NCBI GenBank assembly: GCA_020636405.1
Contig: JACJXW010000004.1
Span: 1,364,001 to 1,428,000 of the forward strand
DNA: 64,000 nucleotides
Origin: Lewinellaceae bacterium
GTDB lineage: Bacteria; Bacteroidota; Bacteroidia; Chitinophagales; Saprospiraceae
Reading direction: 5' to 3'
Position numbers and translations under genes: made by a program. Each line of letters begins with the position of its first letter. The first letter of the stretch is position 1. The notes beneath the pieces are model-generated. The model worked only from the letters and a program-made list of their open reading frames with translations. It did no database searches and was not told the origin of the DNA. Below, in pieces: positions 26,311 to 34,398 of the stretch.

Positions 26311-27903
26311 ATGACAGCTAATTACGATTACATTGTTGTTGGAGCAGGGCCGGCGGGGTTGCAATTAGGTTATTACCTTCAGAAAATGGGCTGTAGCTAT
26401 ATCATCCTCGAAAAAGACGATAAAGCCGGCGCTTTCTTTGAACGCTATCCACGGCACCGCAGGCTCATTTCCATCAATAAGATCTACACGGGGTACGACG
26501 ACAAAAGTATCAACCTGCGGTGGGATTGGAATTCGCTGCTGTGTGACCATGACGGCCTGCTCTTCAAGAACTACTCGAAGGATTATCTGCCCAATGCCGA
26601 CGTCCTGGTCGATTACCTGAATGATTTTGCCAACTACTACAAGCTCCATATTTCCTTTAATACAGAAGTGGCCAGTATTGTGAAAAAAGAGGGGGTTTTT
26701 GTGGTGAAGGATAAGGAAGGGAATGGATACTGCGGCAAGCGGCTGGTCGTTGCCACTGGCACGTTTAAACCTTACATTCCCGATATTGAAGGGGCGGAGC
26801 TGGTGGAAGACAATTACACCAATGTATCTGCAGATCCCATGGACTTCTGCGGGCAGCGGGTATTGATCCTGGGCAAAGGCAACTCCGCCTTTGAACTGGC
26901 GGACACGCTGATCCCCACCACGGCCCTCATTCACCTGGCCAGCCCGGAGCCCGTAAAAATGGCCTGGAAAACCCACCATGTGGGCCATCTCAGGGCCATC
27001 AACAACAACTTCCTGGAAACCTACCTATTGAAGGGACAAAATGCCCTCATTAACGGGCACATCACAAAGATCGAAAAAGTAGAGGATGTGTACCGGGTAA
27101 CCATTGCCTACAACCTGGCCAATGACGAAGTAGAGCAGATCGATTACGACCGGATCATTTTTACCACCGGGTTTCAATTTGACGATTCCATTTTTGACGA
27201 ATCCTGCAAGCCGGAACTGGCTATCAAGGGCCGCTTTCCGAAGCAGACCAGCGAATGGGAGTCCACCAATGTAAAGGACATGTACTTCGCAGGGATTCTG
27301 ATGCACATGCGGGACTTTAAAAAGAAGCAATCCGGCTTTATCCATGGGTTCCGGTACAATATTGCCGCGCTGTGCAAAATGTTCGGCCGGAAATACCATC
27401 AGCAGCCCCTGCCCTTTGAACGGCTGCCCTTGACGGCGAAGGCGATCACCGACAAAATTATCGAGCGGGTGAACAGGTCGTCGTCCCTGTGGCAGCAAAC
27501 CGGTTTCCTGGGGGACTATTTCGCATTGGATCACGAAAATGGTGAAGTCCGCTACTACGAGGGCCTGCCGGTCGATTACATGAAGGACAGCGAACTGGGC
27601 GAGGCATCGAACTGGTATGCGGTAACCCTGGAGTTTGGCCAGGAGATCATAGACCGGAGCCCCGACGTATTTGCCGTAGAAAGGATCCACAAGGATGATC
27701 ACCCCAATGCAAAGGAGAGTACGGGGATACACCCCATCATCAGAGGATATGAAGAAGGCGAACAGCGGTCAGAACATCACCTTATAGAAGATTTCACCAG
27801 CGAATGGAAGAGAGAGGTGCATACCAAACCGCTCGAAATATTTTTCCGGCAGGAGATCGAGCAGGCCCAAACGGCTGAGAAGCTCAATTTCGCAAGATCA
27901 TAA
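26311..27903 (+). CDS. FAD-dependent monooxygenase/oxidoreductase
   Basis: 530 residues. It starts with a dinucleotide-binding motif for FAD (DYIVVGAGPAGLQLGYYLQ) followed by an acidic strand end (IILEKDDKAG). A second nucleotide-binding motif, VLILGKGNSAFELADTL near residue 190, would bind NAD(P)H. ATGTFKP and IIFTTGFQFDDSIF are the usual later FAD-contact motifs. The layout fits class B flavin monooxygenases and FOXRED2-like proteins, which oxidise amines, sulfur or ketones. It follows the PhyH gene by 41 bp, probably in one transcript. The last 100 residues have no motif I know. The exact reaction is not predictable. Confidence 0.85.
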   Translation: MTANYDYIVVGAGPAGLQLGYYLQKMGCSYIILEKDDKAGAFFERYPRHRRLISINKIYTGYDDKSINLRWDWNSLLCDHDGLLFKNYSKDYLPNADVLVDYLNDFANYYKLHISFNTEVASIVKKEGVFVVKDKEGNGYCGKRLVVATGTFKPYIPDIEGAELVEDNYTNVSADPMDFCGQRVLILGKGNSAFELADTLIPTTALIHLASPEPVKMAWKTHHVGHLRAINNNFLETYLLKGQNALINGHITKIEKVEDVYRVTIAYNLANDEVEQIDYDRIIFTTGFQFDDSIFDESCKPELAIKGRFPKQTSEWESTNVKDMYFAGILMHMRDFKKKQSGFIHGFRYNIAALCKMFGRKYHQQPLPFERLPLTAKAITDKIIERVNRSSSLWQQTGFLGDYFALDHENGEVRYYEGLPVDYMKDSELGEASNWYAVTLEFGQEIIDRSPDVFAVERIHKDDHPNAKESTGIHPIIRGYEEGEQRSEHHLIEDFTSEWKREVHTKPLEIFFRQEIEQAQTAEKLNFARS

Positions 27904-28063
27904 GGGGCGAGGAAATAAATAAGCTACCCAAAATGACGAAGGCATTTTTTCTTTAGGCGAGGCGCATTTGACGCGCATAGTGGGGCTACGTAAGGAAAAT
28001 GCAACGAAGCATAAAGGAAAAAGGCCAAGTCAGATGGGTAGGTTATTTGTTGCGTCGCCCCTA
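27901..28063. repeat. Imperfect inverted-repeat element, about 163 bp
   Basis: Ends 27901-27930 and 28035-28063 are imperfect reverse complements (TAGGGGCGA.../...TCGCCCCTA, and AAATAAG-TACCCA opposite TGGGTA-GTTATTT). It resembles a small mobile or REP-like element; the left end overlaps the stop codon of the flavoprotein gene. A second hairpin (GGCGCAGCAGAA / TTCTGCCGCGCC) lies between 28093 and 28130. Confidence 0.6.
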
Positions 28064-28173
28064 AAATGGCAATGAGGCCCGGAGTTCGGGTTGGCGCAGC
28101 AGAAAACCTGAGGGAATTCTGCCGCGCCACTAGGGCCGGCCAGCTGAAATATGACTAATAAAAGAAATTGCAC

Positions 28174-29058
28174 ATGACTTTTGAAAACACAAAAACCGGT
28201 GCTTACCCCCAATCGAAGGCTACCGGGCCGGTGCTTTCCGAGCAGCAGGTCGAAGATTTCCATACGAAGGGTTACCTGGTTTTTCCTTCCTTCCTGGGGG
28301 GCGATTTGGTAAAAACTTTGATGGAAGAAGTAGATACGTGGGTGGACACGGGGCTGCGCCAGCAATCCATCGCCCAGTGCCGCTCGCTCTATCCGCCGGA
28401 AGTGACCGAGCTGGACCTGGGCCAGCACGGCTGGCTGGTCAGCCACCCGCCGGTCATGGCCATCCTGGAGCAACTCATCGGGCCGGCCTTTGCTTTCCAT
28501 CATTTGCACAGCGACCGGCATGGCGCCAGTACGGGAAGTAAAAACTGGCATCACGACTATGAGCAGTATCCGCAGGCCAACCGCTCGCACGCTATGGTGC
28601 ACCTCTTCTACTACCTCAACGGGCTGGAAGGAAGCGTGGGCGACCTGGTGCTGCTGCCCGGTTCGCACCGCTTTGTCATGGACAAAAAAGCGTTTGCCCA
28701 CTTTGGTGATTCGCCCCTGCCCAATGAGGAGGTCATCGAACAGCTTCCCCCTGGTTCCGTGGTCATGATGCATTCCGCATTGCTGCACGCGCGGCGGGCG
28801 AAAAGGAGCAAAGGCGAGGAGAAATACCGCTACTTCATCGACTGCTCCTATTGCCAGGGCGGCGTGCGCTGGCCGCAGGTGAAAACGTACTGGAGAGGGC
28901 TACAGGCCCGCGCCCGGAGCCTGGGGCTCGACCGGGGGCAGTGGCCCGAGCTATTTGCCGAGCGCCATTTTTACAGCCCCTTCGAGGCCATGGCCCAGTT
29001 TGACGATATCAATCAGGGCAGCCTGCTGGAGCGCCTGGTCCCATCGGATATACTTTGA
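28174..29058 (+). CDS. PhyH-family dioxygenase, second type
   Basis: 294 residues from the ATG at 28174; an in-frame TTG lies 6 bp upstream. The iron ligands appear as the HxD of WHHDYEQYPQ (with neighbouring HHLHSDRHG) and a distal His in MHSALLHARRAKR, with Arg for 2-oxoglutarate nearby. It differs strongly from the pair at 25391 and 32053, so it should act on another position or substrate. GSVGDLVLLPGSHRF is the usual PhyH strand before the distal His. It is separated from the next gene by 24 bp and lies in the same direction, so it is probably part of the tailoring operon. Confidence 0.85.
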   Translation: MTFENTKTGAYPQSKATGPVLSEQQVEDFHTKGYLVFPSFLGGDLVKTLMEEVDTWVDTGLRQQSIAQCRSLYPPEVTELDLGQHGWLVSHPPVMAILEQLIGPAFAFHHLHSDRHGASTGSKNWHHDYEQYPQANRSHAMVHLFYYLNGLEGSVGDLVLLPGSHRFVMDKKAFAHFGDSPLPNEEVIEQLPPGSVVMMHSALLHARRAKRSKGEEKYRYFIDCSYCQGGVRWPQVKTYWRGLQARARSLGLDRGQWPELFAERHFYSPFEAMAQFDDINQGSLLERLVPSDIL

Positions 29059-29082
29059 TAAGAATAAATTCCGGCACACGGT

Positions 29083-29649
29083 ATGCGATCTATTGCCAAA
29101 ATACAATTTGAGGAAGTCCTGGGCGCCTTCTACCGGGAGCATTCCACCGAGTTGGGCCACGACGAGAACACCAATTCGGAAGCGGAGCGGGCCCTGAACC
29201 TCGCCAATGCCCAAATGGGCGAATGGACAAAGGCCCGGCTGCGGCGGGAAGATATCCTGAACGTGATCCTGCCCTGGCACATCAGCTGTGGCGGAAAGAC
29301 GGAACTGGTGCCGAAAGCAGGACTGACCGTCGGGCAGGCAGTGGCCAGGATCGCCTCTATGGGCGAAGCCTTCGCCAGGGGAAACCCCGTTTGTTACCAG
29401 AAAATACAGCGGATGGCCAGGCTGCCCTTCACGCCCCTCTTCCTATCGACCAGAGCGATTCAAAAAGACGATTACTGGGACCTGGAAAGAAAGGAAGGCC
29501 TGGTACACATAGACGGCTTGCACCGCATGATCGCCTGGGAACTGTACGGGCGGCTTTCCGGAGAAGTGGAGGTGGAAGCCTATGTGGCAAAACCGGCTGC
29601 CGTAGAGCACAAAATAAACGATGTCAGACTCACTAAAACACAGCAGTAA
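29083..29649 (+). CDS. Uncharacterised protein, co-operonic with HAD phosphatase
   Basis: 188 residues; I do not recognise the family. The N-terminal half is helical and acidic (EAERALNLANAQMGEWTK). The middle has WHISCGGKTELV, and a striking stretch near residue 140, HIDGLHRMIAWELYG, recalls the DGxHR-A motif of ParB/sulfiredoxin-fold proteins. No signal peptide or membrane helix is seen. Its last 29 bases overlap the start of the next gene, so the two are translationally coupled, and its role is probably tied to that phosphatase or to its substrate. A nucleotide-binding or hydrolytic role is speculation. Confidence 0.7.
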   Translation: MRSIAKIQFEEVLGAFYREHSTELGHDENTNSEAERALNLANAQMGEWTKARLRREDILNVILPWHISCGGKTELVPKAGLTVGQAVARIASMGEAFARGNPVCYQKIQRMARLPFTPLFLSTRAIQKDDYWDLERKEGLVHIDGLHRMIAWELYGRLSGEVEVEAYVAKPAAVEHKINDVRLTKTQQ

Positions 29650-30325
29650 TTTGGCGCCTGTATGGGATATATTCTGTGACTTCGACGGGACCATCACCTT
29701 TTTCGATGTCACTGACAGCCTGCTGGAACGCTTCGCGCAGCCGGAGTGGACGGCCATTGAGGAAGAATGGGCACAGGGGCGCATCGGCTCTAAGAAATGC
29801 CTGAGCCGCCAGGTCCAACTCCTGGATATGTCCCTTGCTGAGCTGGATGATCACCTCAACCAAATAGACGTTGACCCGGGATTCGCCGCCTTCCTTATGG
29901 CAGCTCAAAACAGGGGGTTCCCCATAACCATCGTGAGTGACGGCCTGGATTACTCGATCCGGTCTATTCTGGACCGTCACAAAATCCATGGCCTTCCCAT
30001 TTTCGCCAATAAGTTGCATCAGGCCGGAGAACGAAAATGGAGGATCACTTTTCCCTACGCTGGCCGGAATTGTGATTTTGCTTCCGGCCATTGTAAGTGC
30101 GCCACGATAGGCCGCATGCAGCCTACCGCCCGGAGGAAAGTACTGCTGATCGGCGATGGCAAGTCGGACTTCTGTGCCGCCGAGCAGGCCAACATGGTAT
30201 TTGCCAAAGGCAAGCTGGCTGAACACTGCGCCCGCAAAGGCCTACCGCACTATGCCATCGAAGGGTTTACCGACGCTTTGCCCTTGCTGGAGCGCTTCGA
30301 TCCTGAAACCGCTGATATACGCTGA
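29621..30325 (+). CDS. HAD-superfamily (MtnX-like) phosphatase
   Basis: 234 residues. Motif I is FCDFDGTITFFD with the nucleophile and acid Asp pair; motif II is the Ser of TIVSDGLDY; motif III/IV is LIGDGKSDFCAAEQA. The cap and spacing match MtnX-like and phosphoserine-phosphatase-like HAD-IB enzymes, which remove phosphate from small metabolites. A Cys-containing segment (CDFASGHCKCATI) is unusual. It overlaps the preceding gene by 29 bp and precedes the aminotransferase by 53 bp. In this setting it may dephosphorylate a sugar- or amino-acid-phosphate intermediate. A methionine-salvage role is unlikely, since no other salvage genes are here. Confidence 0.85.
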   Translation: MSDSLKHSSNLAPVWDIFCDFDGTITFFDVTDSLLERFAQPEWTAIEEEWAQGRIGSKKCLSRQVQLLDMSLAELDDHLNQIDVDPGFAAFLMAAQNRGFPITIVSDGLDYSIRSILDRHKIHGLPIFANKLHQAGERKWRITFPYAGRNCDFASGHCKCATIGRMQPTARRKVLLIGDGKSDFCAAEQANMVFAKGKLAEHCARKGLPHYAIEGFTDALPLLERFDPETADIR

Positions 30326-30378
30326 GGCAGGAGTGCCTTGAAGTGGAAATGCTCTTGATAAAAAATAAAAGTTAACAC

Positions 30379-31785
30379 ATGCAACCTGATCTGGCCCACA
30401 CCACACGGACGGACCACCTATCCGATGAAGAACTGCTCGCCCTGGAGGCGGAGTACTGCTCTCACGGCGATACGGTCCACTATAACGACCCGCCCAAGGT
30501 ATTTACCCGCTGCGAGGGCAGTTTCATGTACGACGCCGGGGGCCAGGCCTTCCTGGACCTGCAGATGTGGTATTCCGCCGTCAATTTTGGCTACGCGAAC
30601 GAGCGGCTGAACAATGCCCTCAAAAGACAAATAGACACCCTGCCGCAGATCGCCAGCGAGTACCTGCACAAGGAAAAGGTCCTGCTGGCCACAGCCATCG
30701 CCAAAAATATTGAGCGGACTTTCGGGATGAAAGGGCGCTGCCACTTCAATGTGGGGGGAGCGCAGGCCATCGAAGACTCGCTCAAGGTGGTGCGCAACGC
30801 ATCCAACGGCAAAAGCCTGATGTTTGCCTTCGAAGGCGGCTACCACGGCCGCACGCTCGGAGCGTCCTCCATGACCTCCAGCTACCGGTATCGCCGGCGG
30901 TTCGGCCATTTCGGAGACCGGGCGCAGTTTATTCCCTACCCCTACTGCTACCGTTGCCCCTATGGCAAAAAGCGGGAGGATTGCGGCCTGTACTGCGTCG
31001 ATCAGTTCGCCCGCCTGTTCGATTCAGAGTACCAAGCCGTGTGGGATTCTAAAGCAGAGGAAGCCGAATACGCTGCTTTTTACGTCGAACCCATACAGGG
31101 TACGGGCGGCTACGTGATTCCTCCTGAAGGGTACTTCGAAAAGTTAAAGGAAATACTGGAGGCCCGCAAGATCCTCCTGGTGTCCGACGAGATTCAGATG
31201 GGCCTGTACCGGGCCGGCAAGTTCTGGTCGATCGAAAACTTCAATGTCAAACCGGACATCATCGTGTTCGGAAAGGCCCTCACCAACGGGCTGAACCCGC
31301 TCTGTGGCCTGTGGGCGAGAGAGGAACTCATCAACCCCGAAGTATTTCCCTCGGGTTCCACCCATTCTACCTACGCCTCCAATCCGCTCGGCACGGCCGT
31401 GGCACTGGAGACGATCACCATGCTGGAAGAGGGCGATTATGAATCCATGACCCGCGAGAAGGGCGCCTATTTCCTGGAAGGGTTGAAAATGTTGAAGCGC
31501 AAGCACAAGGTGATCGGCGATGTGGACGGCCTGGGCATGGCCCTGCGCATCGAGATCTGCTCCGCTCACGATGGGTATACGCCCGACCGGGAACTGACCA
31601 GCAAAGTCAATGAGATGGCCCTCAGCGCCACTCTGGAGGCCAACGGCCGCCGCTATGGCCTGGTGCTCGACATCGGAGGATATTATAAGAATGTGCTTAC
31701 TATGGCGCCTTCTCTGGAAATCTCCTATGAAGAGATCGACCTGGCTATTGAACTGCTGGATCAGGTGTTTACCCGGTGTACGTGA
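30379..31785 (+). CDS. PLP-dependent class III aminotransferase
   Basis: 468 residues, fold type I. The PLP lysine is K299 (VFGKALTNGLNP), preceded by the cofactor-binding Asp in LLVSDEIQMGLYRAG. FNVGGAQAIEDSLK and GGYHGRTLGAS fit the phosphate-binding cup. A Cys-rich insert (YPYCYRCPYGKKREDCG) is typical of a subgroup related to 4-aminobutyrate, ornithine and lysine aminotransferases. It would swap an amino group with a keto or aldehyde function, for instance to make or use a non-proteinogenic omega-amino acid for the NRPS. It is in line with the HAD phosphatase gene upstream. The natural substrate is unknown. Confidence 0.9.
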   Translation: MQPDLAHTTRTDHLSDEELLALEAEYCSHGDTVHYNDPPKVFTRCEGSFMYDAGGQAFLDLQMWYSAVNFGYANERLNNALKRQIDTLPQIASEYLHKEKVLLATAIAKNIERTFGMKGRCHFNVGGAQAIEDSLKVVRNASNGKSLMFAFEGGYHGRTLGASSMTSSYRYRRRFGHFGDRAQFIPYPYCYRCPYGKKREDCGLYCVDQFARLFDSEYQAVWDSKAEEAEYAAFYVEPIQGTGGYVIPPEGYFEKLKEILEARKILLVSDEIQMGLYRAGKFWSIENFNVKPDIIVFGKALTNGLNPLCGLWAREELINPEVFPSGSTHSTYASNPLGTAVALETITMLEEGDYESMTREKGAYFLEGLKMLKRKHKVIGDVDGLGMALRIEICSAHDGYTPDRELTSKVNEMALSATLEANGRRYGLVLDIGGYYKNVLTMAPSLEISYEEIDLAIELLDQVFTRCT

Positions 31786-31802
31786 TGCGCTGGGGTTGAC
31801 CC

Positions 31803-31903
31803 TCACGCAGAGGCGCAAAGACGCGGAGCGCTCAAACCGTTGTTTCCCAGTCCTTTGCGCTTCCGCGCCTCCCGGATCAAGTCCGGGACAAGTGCTGCGT
31901 GAA
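31803..31903. repeat. Inverted CACGCAG-type intergenic repeat
   Basis: TCACGCAG with AGGCGCAAAGACGCG on the left mirrors TTTGCGCTTCCGCGCCT and CTGCGTGA on the right, around an inner hairpin (CCGGA / TCCGG). Related words with CACAAAG and CGAAGAC recur near 20405, 44250-44340 and 46378-46430. The rest of the spacer holds a stem CTAGTGC / GCACTAG at 31943-31961. Confidence 0.6.
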
Positions 31904-32052
31904 ATTTCATCCCGAGGGGGTACGCAATTTGAAATCGAAGCGCTAGTGCTTTCGGCACTAGTAACCAATAACTGTTTGCGGTTTCCAGTAATGAAATGGC
32001 TGCTTTGGGATTTTGTACCAACAGCATTAGCCCAACTGAAAAATAACAGACA

Positions 32053-32928
32053 ATGAACATTACACAAGATATCAAAATCCAATCTCCCGAAGCTATCCGG
32101 GCTGATTTTCGGGAAAAGGGCTATTACCTGGTCAAGGGTGCCCTGAGCCGGGAGCGCATCCTTGAGGTCCGGGAGTTCCTGCTCGATGAATTCAACCGGA
32201 AATTCCCCGAGGAAAACCTCGACGAGGCCAATGTCATCTTCAACTATCCCGGGCTCTATCCCCATTTGATCGACGTTATCGCCAATGAGCGCATCGTATC
32301 TGCCCTGAAGATCATTCTGGGTGAAAATTATGTCCTGATGCCCCCGGCTTCCTGTATCCGCAACAGTTTCTGGGACCTGCACACCGACGTTACAACGATG
32401 ACCAGCCAGGGTTTCCCCATTGGCGAGCGGCCGGACTTTACGGGGGTGGCCATCGGGACTTACCTGCAGGACAGCAGCGAGCAGGGCGGCGGCATGTTTG
32501 TGGTGCCCGGTACGCACAAGCTGAAAAAAGACCCGCTGGTGCGCCAGAAAAAGTTGCTTAAAGGCATTGATGTACCCCTGGGCTCCCGCTTGCTGCGCAA
32601 GTTGACGGGCAACCGCTTCCCCCGCTATGAAGACTTCTCCGCCTTCGAAAAATGCGGTATCGACCTGGAACACGAAATGGGCGACACCCTCATCCTGGAC
32701 ATGAGGCTGCTGCACCGGGGCTCCAAACCCCAGCCCGGGGTGAAAAGAACCGACACCAAACTGGGCATTTTCAACCTGGCTGCCTCCTCGGGAGACGGCA
32801 GCCTCATCGATTACTGGATGGATTACCTGTATTCGCCGTTTTATCATGCTTCCTACGCTATCCGGGAAGGCCGGAATTTCGAACCGTTGAAGCGGGCGGC
32901 GGAAAAGGCGGGATTTACGGCATTGTGA
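32053..32928 (+). CDS. PhyH-family dioxygenase, paralogue of the gene at 25391
   Basis: 291 residues, colinear and highly similar to the protein at 25391 over its whole length: both have SPEAIRADF at the start, LMPPASCIRNSFW before H110/D112 (LHTDVTTM), the stretch EQGGGMFVVPGTHKL, and a distal His in LDMRLLHRGSKPQPG. It therefore arose by duplication within the cluster, and both copies keep the iron ligands. Differences cluster in the middle and C-terminus, suggesting a shifted substrate or a second hydroxylation site. It has no copy of the cluster operator and sits behind a repeat-rich spacer (31786-32052). Confidence 0.88.
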   Translation: MNITQDIKIQSPEAIRADFREKGYYLVKGALSRERILEVREFLLDEFNRKFPEENLDEANVIFNYPGLYPHLIDVIANERIVSALKIILGENYVLMPPASCIRNSFWDLHTDVTTMTSQGFPIGERPDFTGVAIGTYLQDSSEQGGGMFVVPGTHKLKKDPLVRQKKLLKGIDVPLGSRLLRKLTGNRFPRYEDFSAFEKCGIDLEHEMGDTLILDMRLLHRGSKPQPGVKRTDTKLGIFNLAASSGDGSLIDYWMDYLYSPFYHASYAIREGRNFEPLKRAAEKAGFTAL

Positions 32929-32947
32929 GGGGGGCAGGGATACGGTA

Positions 32948-32987
32948 GAAATACATGGAAATACGTGGAAATACATAGAAATGCATA
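32948..32987. repeat. Tandem array, 4 x 10 bp (GAAATACATG-like)
   Basis: Units GAAATACATG, GAAATACGTG, GAAATACATA, GAAATGCATA in tandem, then a degenerate fifth, in the 90-bp spacer before the SDR gene. Confidence 0.8.
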
Positions 32988-33018
32988 GAGATGTGGGCAG
33001 GCACCTTAACAATGATTT

Positions 33019-33774
33019 ATGGTTGAAGAGAATAAAATAGCATTGATCACTGGCGCCGGCAGCGGCATTGGGCGCGCCTGCTCGCTGGCCCTACTGGAAA
33101 GGGGCTGGTATGTCGTCCTGGCCGGGCGGCGCCTGGCTACGTTGGAGGAGACGGCTAAGCTGGCGGGGAGCCGGTCGGTTTTTGCCTTACCTGTCCCAAC
33201 AGACGTAGGCGACCGCCAGGCAGTCAATGCTTTGTTCGAAGAGATCAAAGGACGGTTTGGGCGGCTCGACCTCCTGTTTAATAATGTCGGCCAGGCATTG
33301 CCCAGCATGCCCTTCGAGGAGGTGCCCTACGAGGCCTGGGTGGAAAATATGCACACCAATATAACGGGAACGTTCCTCTGTTCTCAGGCCGCCTTTCAGC
33401 TGATGAAGGCCCAGTCGCCCATGGGCGGCCGCATCATCAACAACGGAGCGCCCTCAGCCCATGTTCCGCGGCCCGACGGCGCCGCCTTTACCGTGTCCAA
33501 GCACGCCATCACCGGGTTCACCAAGGCGCTCTCCCTGGAGGGCCGCCGGTACAACATCGCCTGCGGGCAGATCGACATTGGCAACGTCGAGCCGCCCGGC
33601 GGCGCCCCACAACACGCCGCCAGGCAGGCCAACGGCACGCGTTTGGTGGAAGACACCATGGACATGAAGGCGGTTGTCGATACTTTTTTACTCATGGCGG
33701 AGCTGCCGATAGATACGAATGTACTCTCCGTCATGGTGATGCCGACAAAAATGCCCTACGTTGGCCGTGGATAA
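33019..33774 (+). CDS. SDR-family protein lacking the catalytic Ser and Tyr
   Basis: 251 residues with a normal short-chain dehydrogenase frame: NAD(P) motif ITGAGSGIGRACS, an Arg pair after strand 2 (LAGRRLATLEE) favouring NADP, and LLFNNVG for NNAG. In the active site, however, the usual Tyr of YxxxK is Phe (F157 in GAAFTVSKHA, K161 kept), and the Ser 13 residues before it is Ala (A144 in INNGAPSAH). The codons are clear (TTT and GCG), with the frame intact on both sides. It probably binds NADP but cannot do the normal proton relay. It may be a structural partner, a regulator or an enzyme with changed chemistry. It lies just upstream of the split carbamoyltransferase. Confidence 0.85.
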   Translation: MVEENKIALITGAGSGIGRACSLALLERGWYVVLAGRRLATLEETAKLAGSRSVFALPVPTDVGDRQAVNALFEEIKGRFGRLDLLFNNVGQALPSMPFEEVPYEAWVENMHTNITGTFLCSQAAFQLMKAQSPMGGRIINNGAPSAHVPRPDGAAFTVSKHAITGFTKALSLEGRRYNIACGQIDIGNVEPPGGAPQHAARQANGTRLVEDTMDMKAVVDTFLLMAELPIDTNVLSVMVMPTKMPYVGRG

Positions 33775-33813
33775 AGATTTTTTGATCATAAACGCACAAA
33801 TGTGCCCTGTAAT

Positions 33814-34398
33814 ATGAATGGACAAAAAATGACGCAGAACATAAAACCCTACCGGGCCGCCGAAGCCGCCCGGCTGTTAAGCGAGGGATTCATCGGCGGC
33901 GTCGCCCACGGGCGGGCGGAAGTCGGCCCCAGGGCCCTCGGCAACCGGTCTATCCTTTCCGACGCCCGCAACGTCCGCCAGAAAGAGCGGATCAACGGCT
34001 ACATGAAAATGCGCCGGGCCTTTCAGCCGCTGGCCCCGCTTTGCCTGGAAGAAGATTACCATCGCTTTTTCGAAACTGTGGACTGTGAGATTTCTCTGGA
34101 CTACATGCTCTACGCCATAAAGTGCAAGCCGCAGGCCAGGACGGCCATCCCGGCGGTGGTGCATGCCGATGATACGGCGCGCGTGCAGGTGATCCGGGAA
34201 GATAATTACCCGTTCCTCTACGAATTGCTGACGGAATACAAAAAAATAACCGGCATAGGCGTATTGATCAATACCTCCCTCAATGCGAAGGGGGAACCGA
34301 TCGCCAATACGCCGATGGAAGCCTACCAGATCTACAAGAAAATGGATCTCGACTTTCTGGTGCTGGACAAGTATCTCATTTCAAATAAAGTGCAATGA
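33814..34398 (+). CDS. Carbamoyltransferase, C-terminal (YrdC-like) domain as a separate gene
   Basis: 194 residues from the ATG at 33814. It matches only the C-terminal domain of NodU/CmcH/TobZ carbamoyltransferases (PF16861): GGVAHGRAEVGPRALGNRS, MKMRRAFQPLAPLCLEED, and a late INTSLNAKGEPIANTPMEA. This part binds the carbamoyl group donor and makes carbamoyl-adenylate in TobZ. The matching N-terminal domain is the next gene, whose start overlaps this stop (ATGA, 34395-34398). In ordinary enzymes the order is N then C in one chain of about 550-600 residues; here the C domain comes first as its own protein. The two products probably form one active complex. Confidence 0.88.
   Translation: MNGQKMTQNIKPYRAAEAARLLSEGFIGGVAHGRAEVGPRALGNRSILSDARNVRQKERINGYMKMRRAFQPLAPLCLEEDYHRFFETVDCEISLDYMLYAIKCKPQARTAIPAVVHADDTARVQVIREDNYPFLYELLTEYKKITGIGVLINTSLNAKGEPIANTPMEAYQIYKKMDLDFLVLDKYLISNKVQ

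Noticed and set aside
29621..30325. Methionine-salvage phosphatase MtnX
   Set aside because: The HAD motifs fit the family, but there are no other salvage genes and the operon context is a tailoring one; only 'MtnX-like' is kept.
31144..33012. 622-codon open frame on the minus strand
   Set aside because: It runs through the aminotransferase, a repeat spacer and the PhyH gene, all of which have clear motifs on the plus strand.
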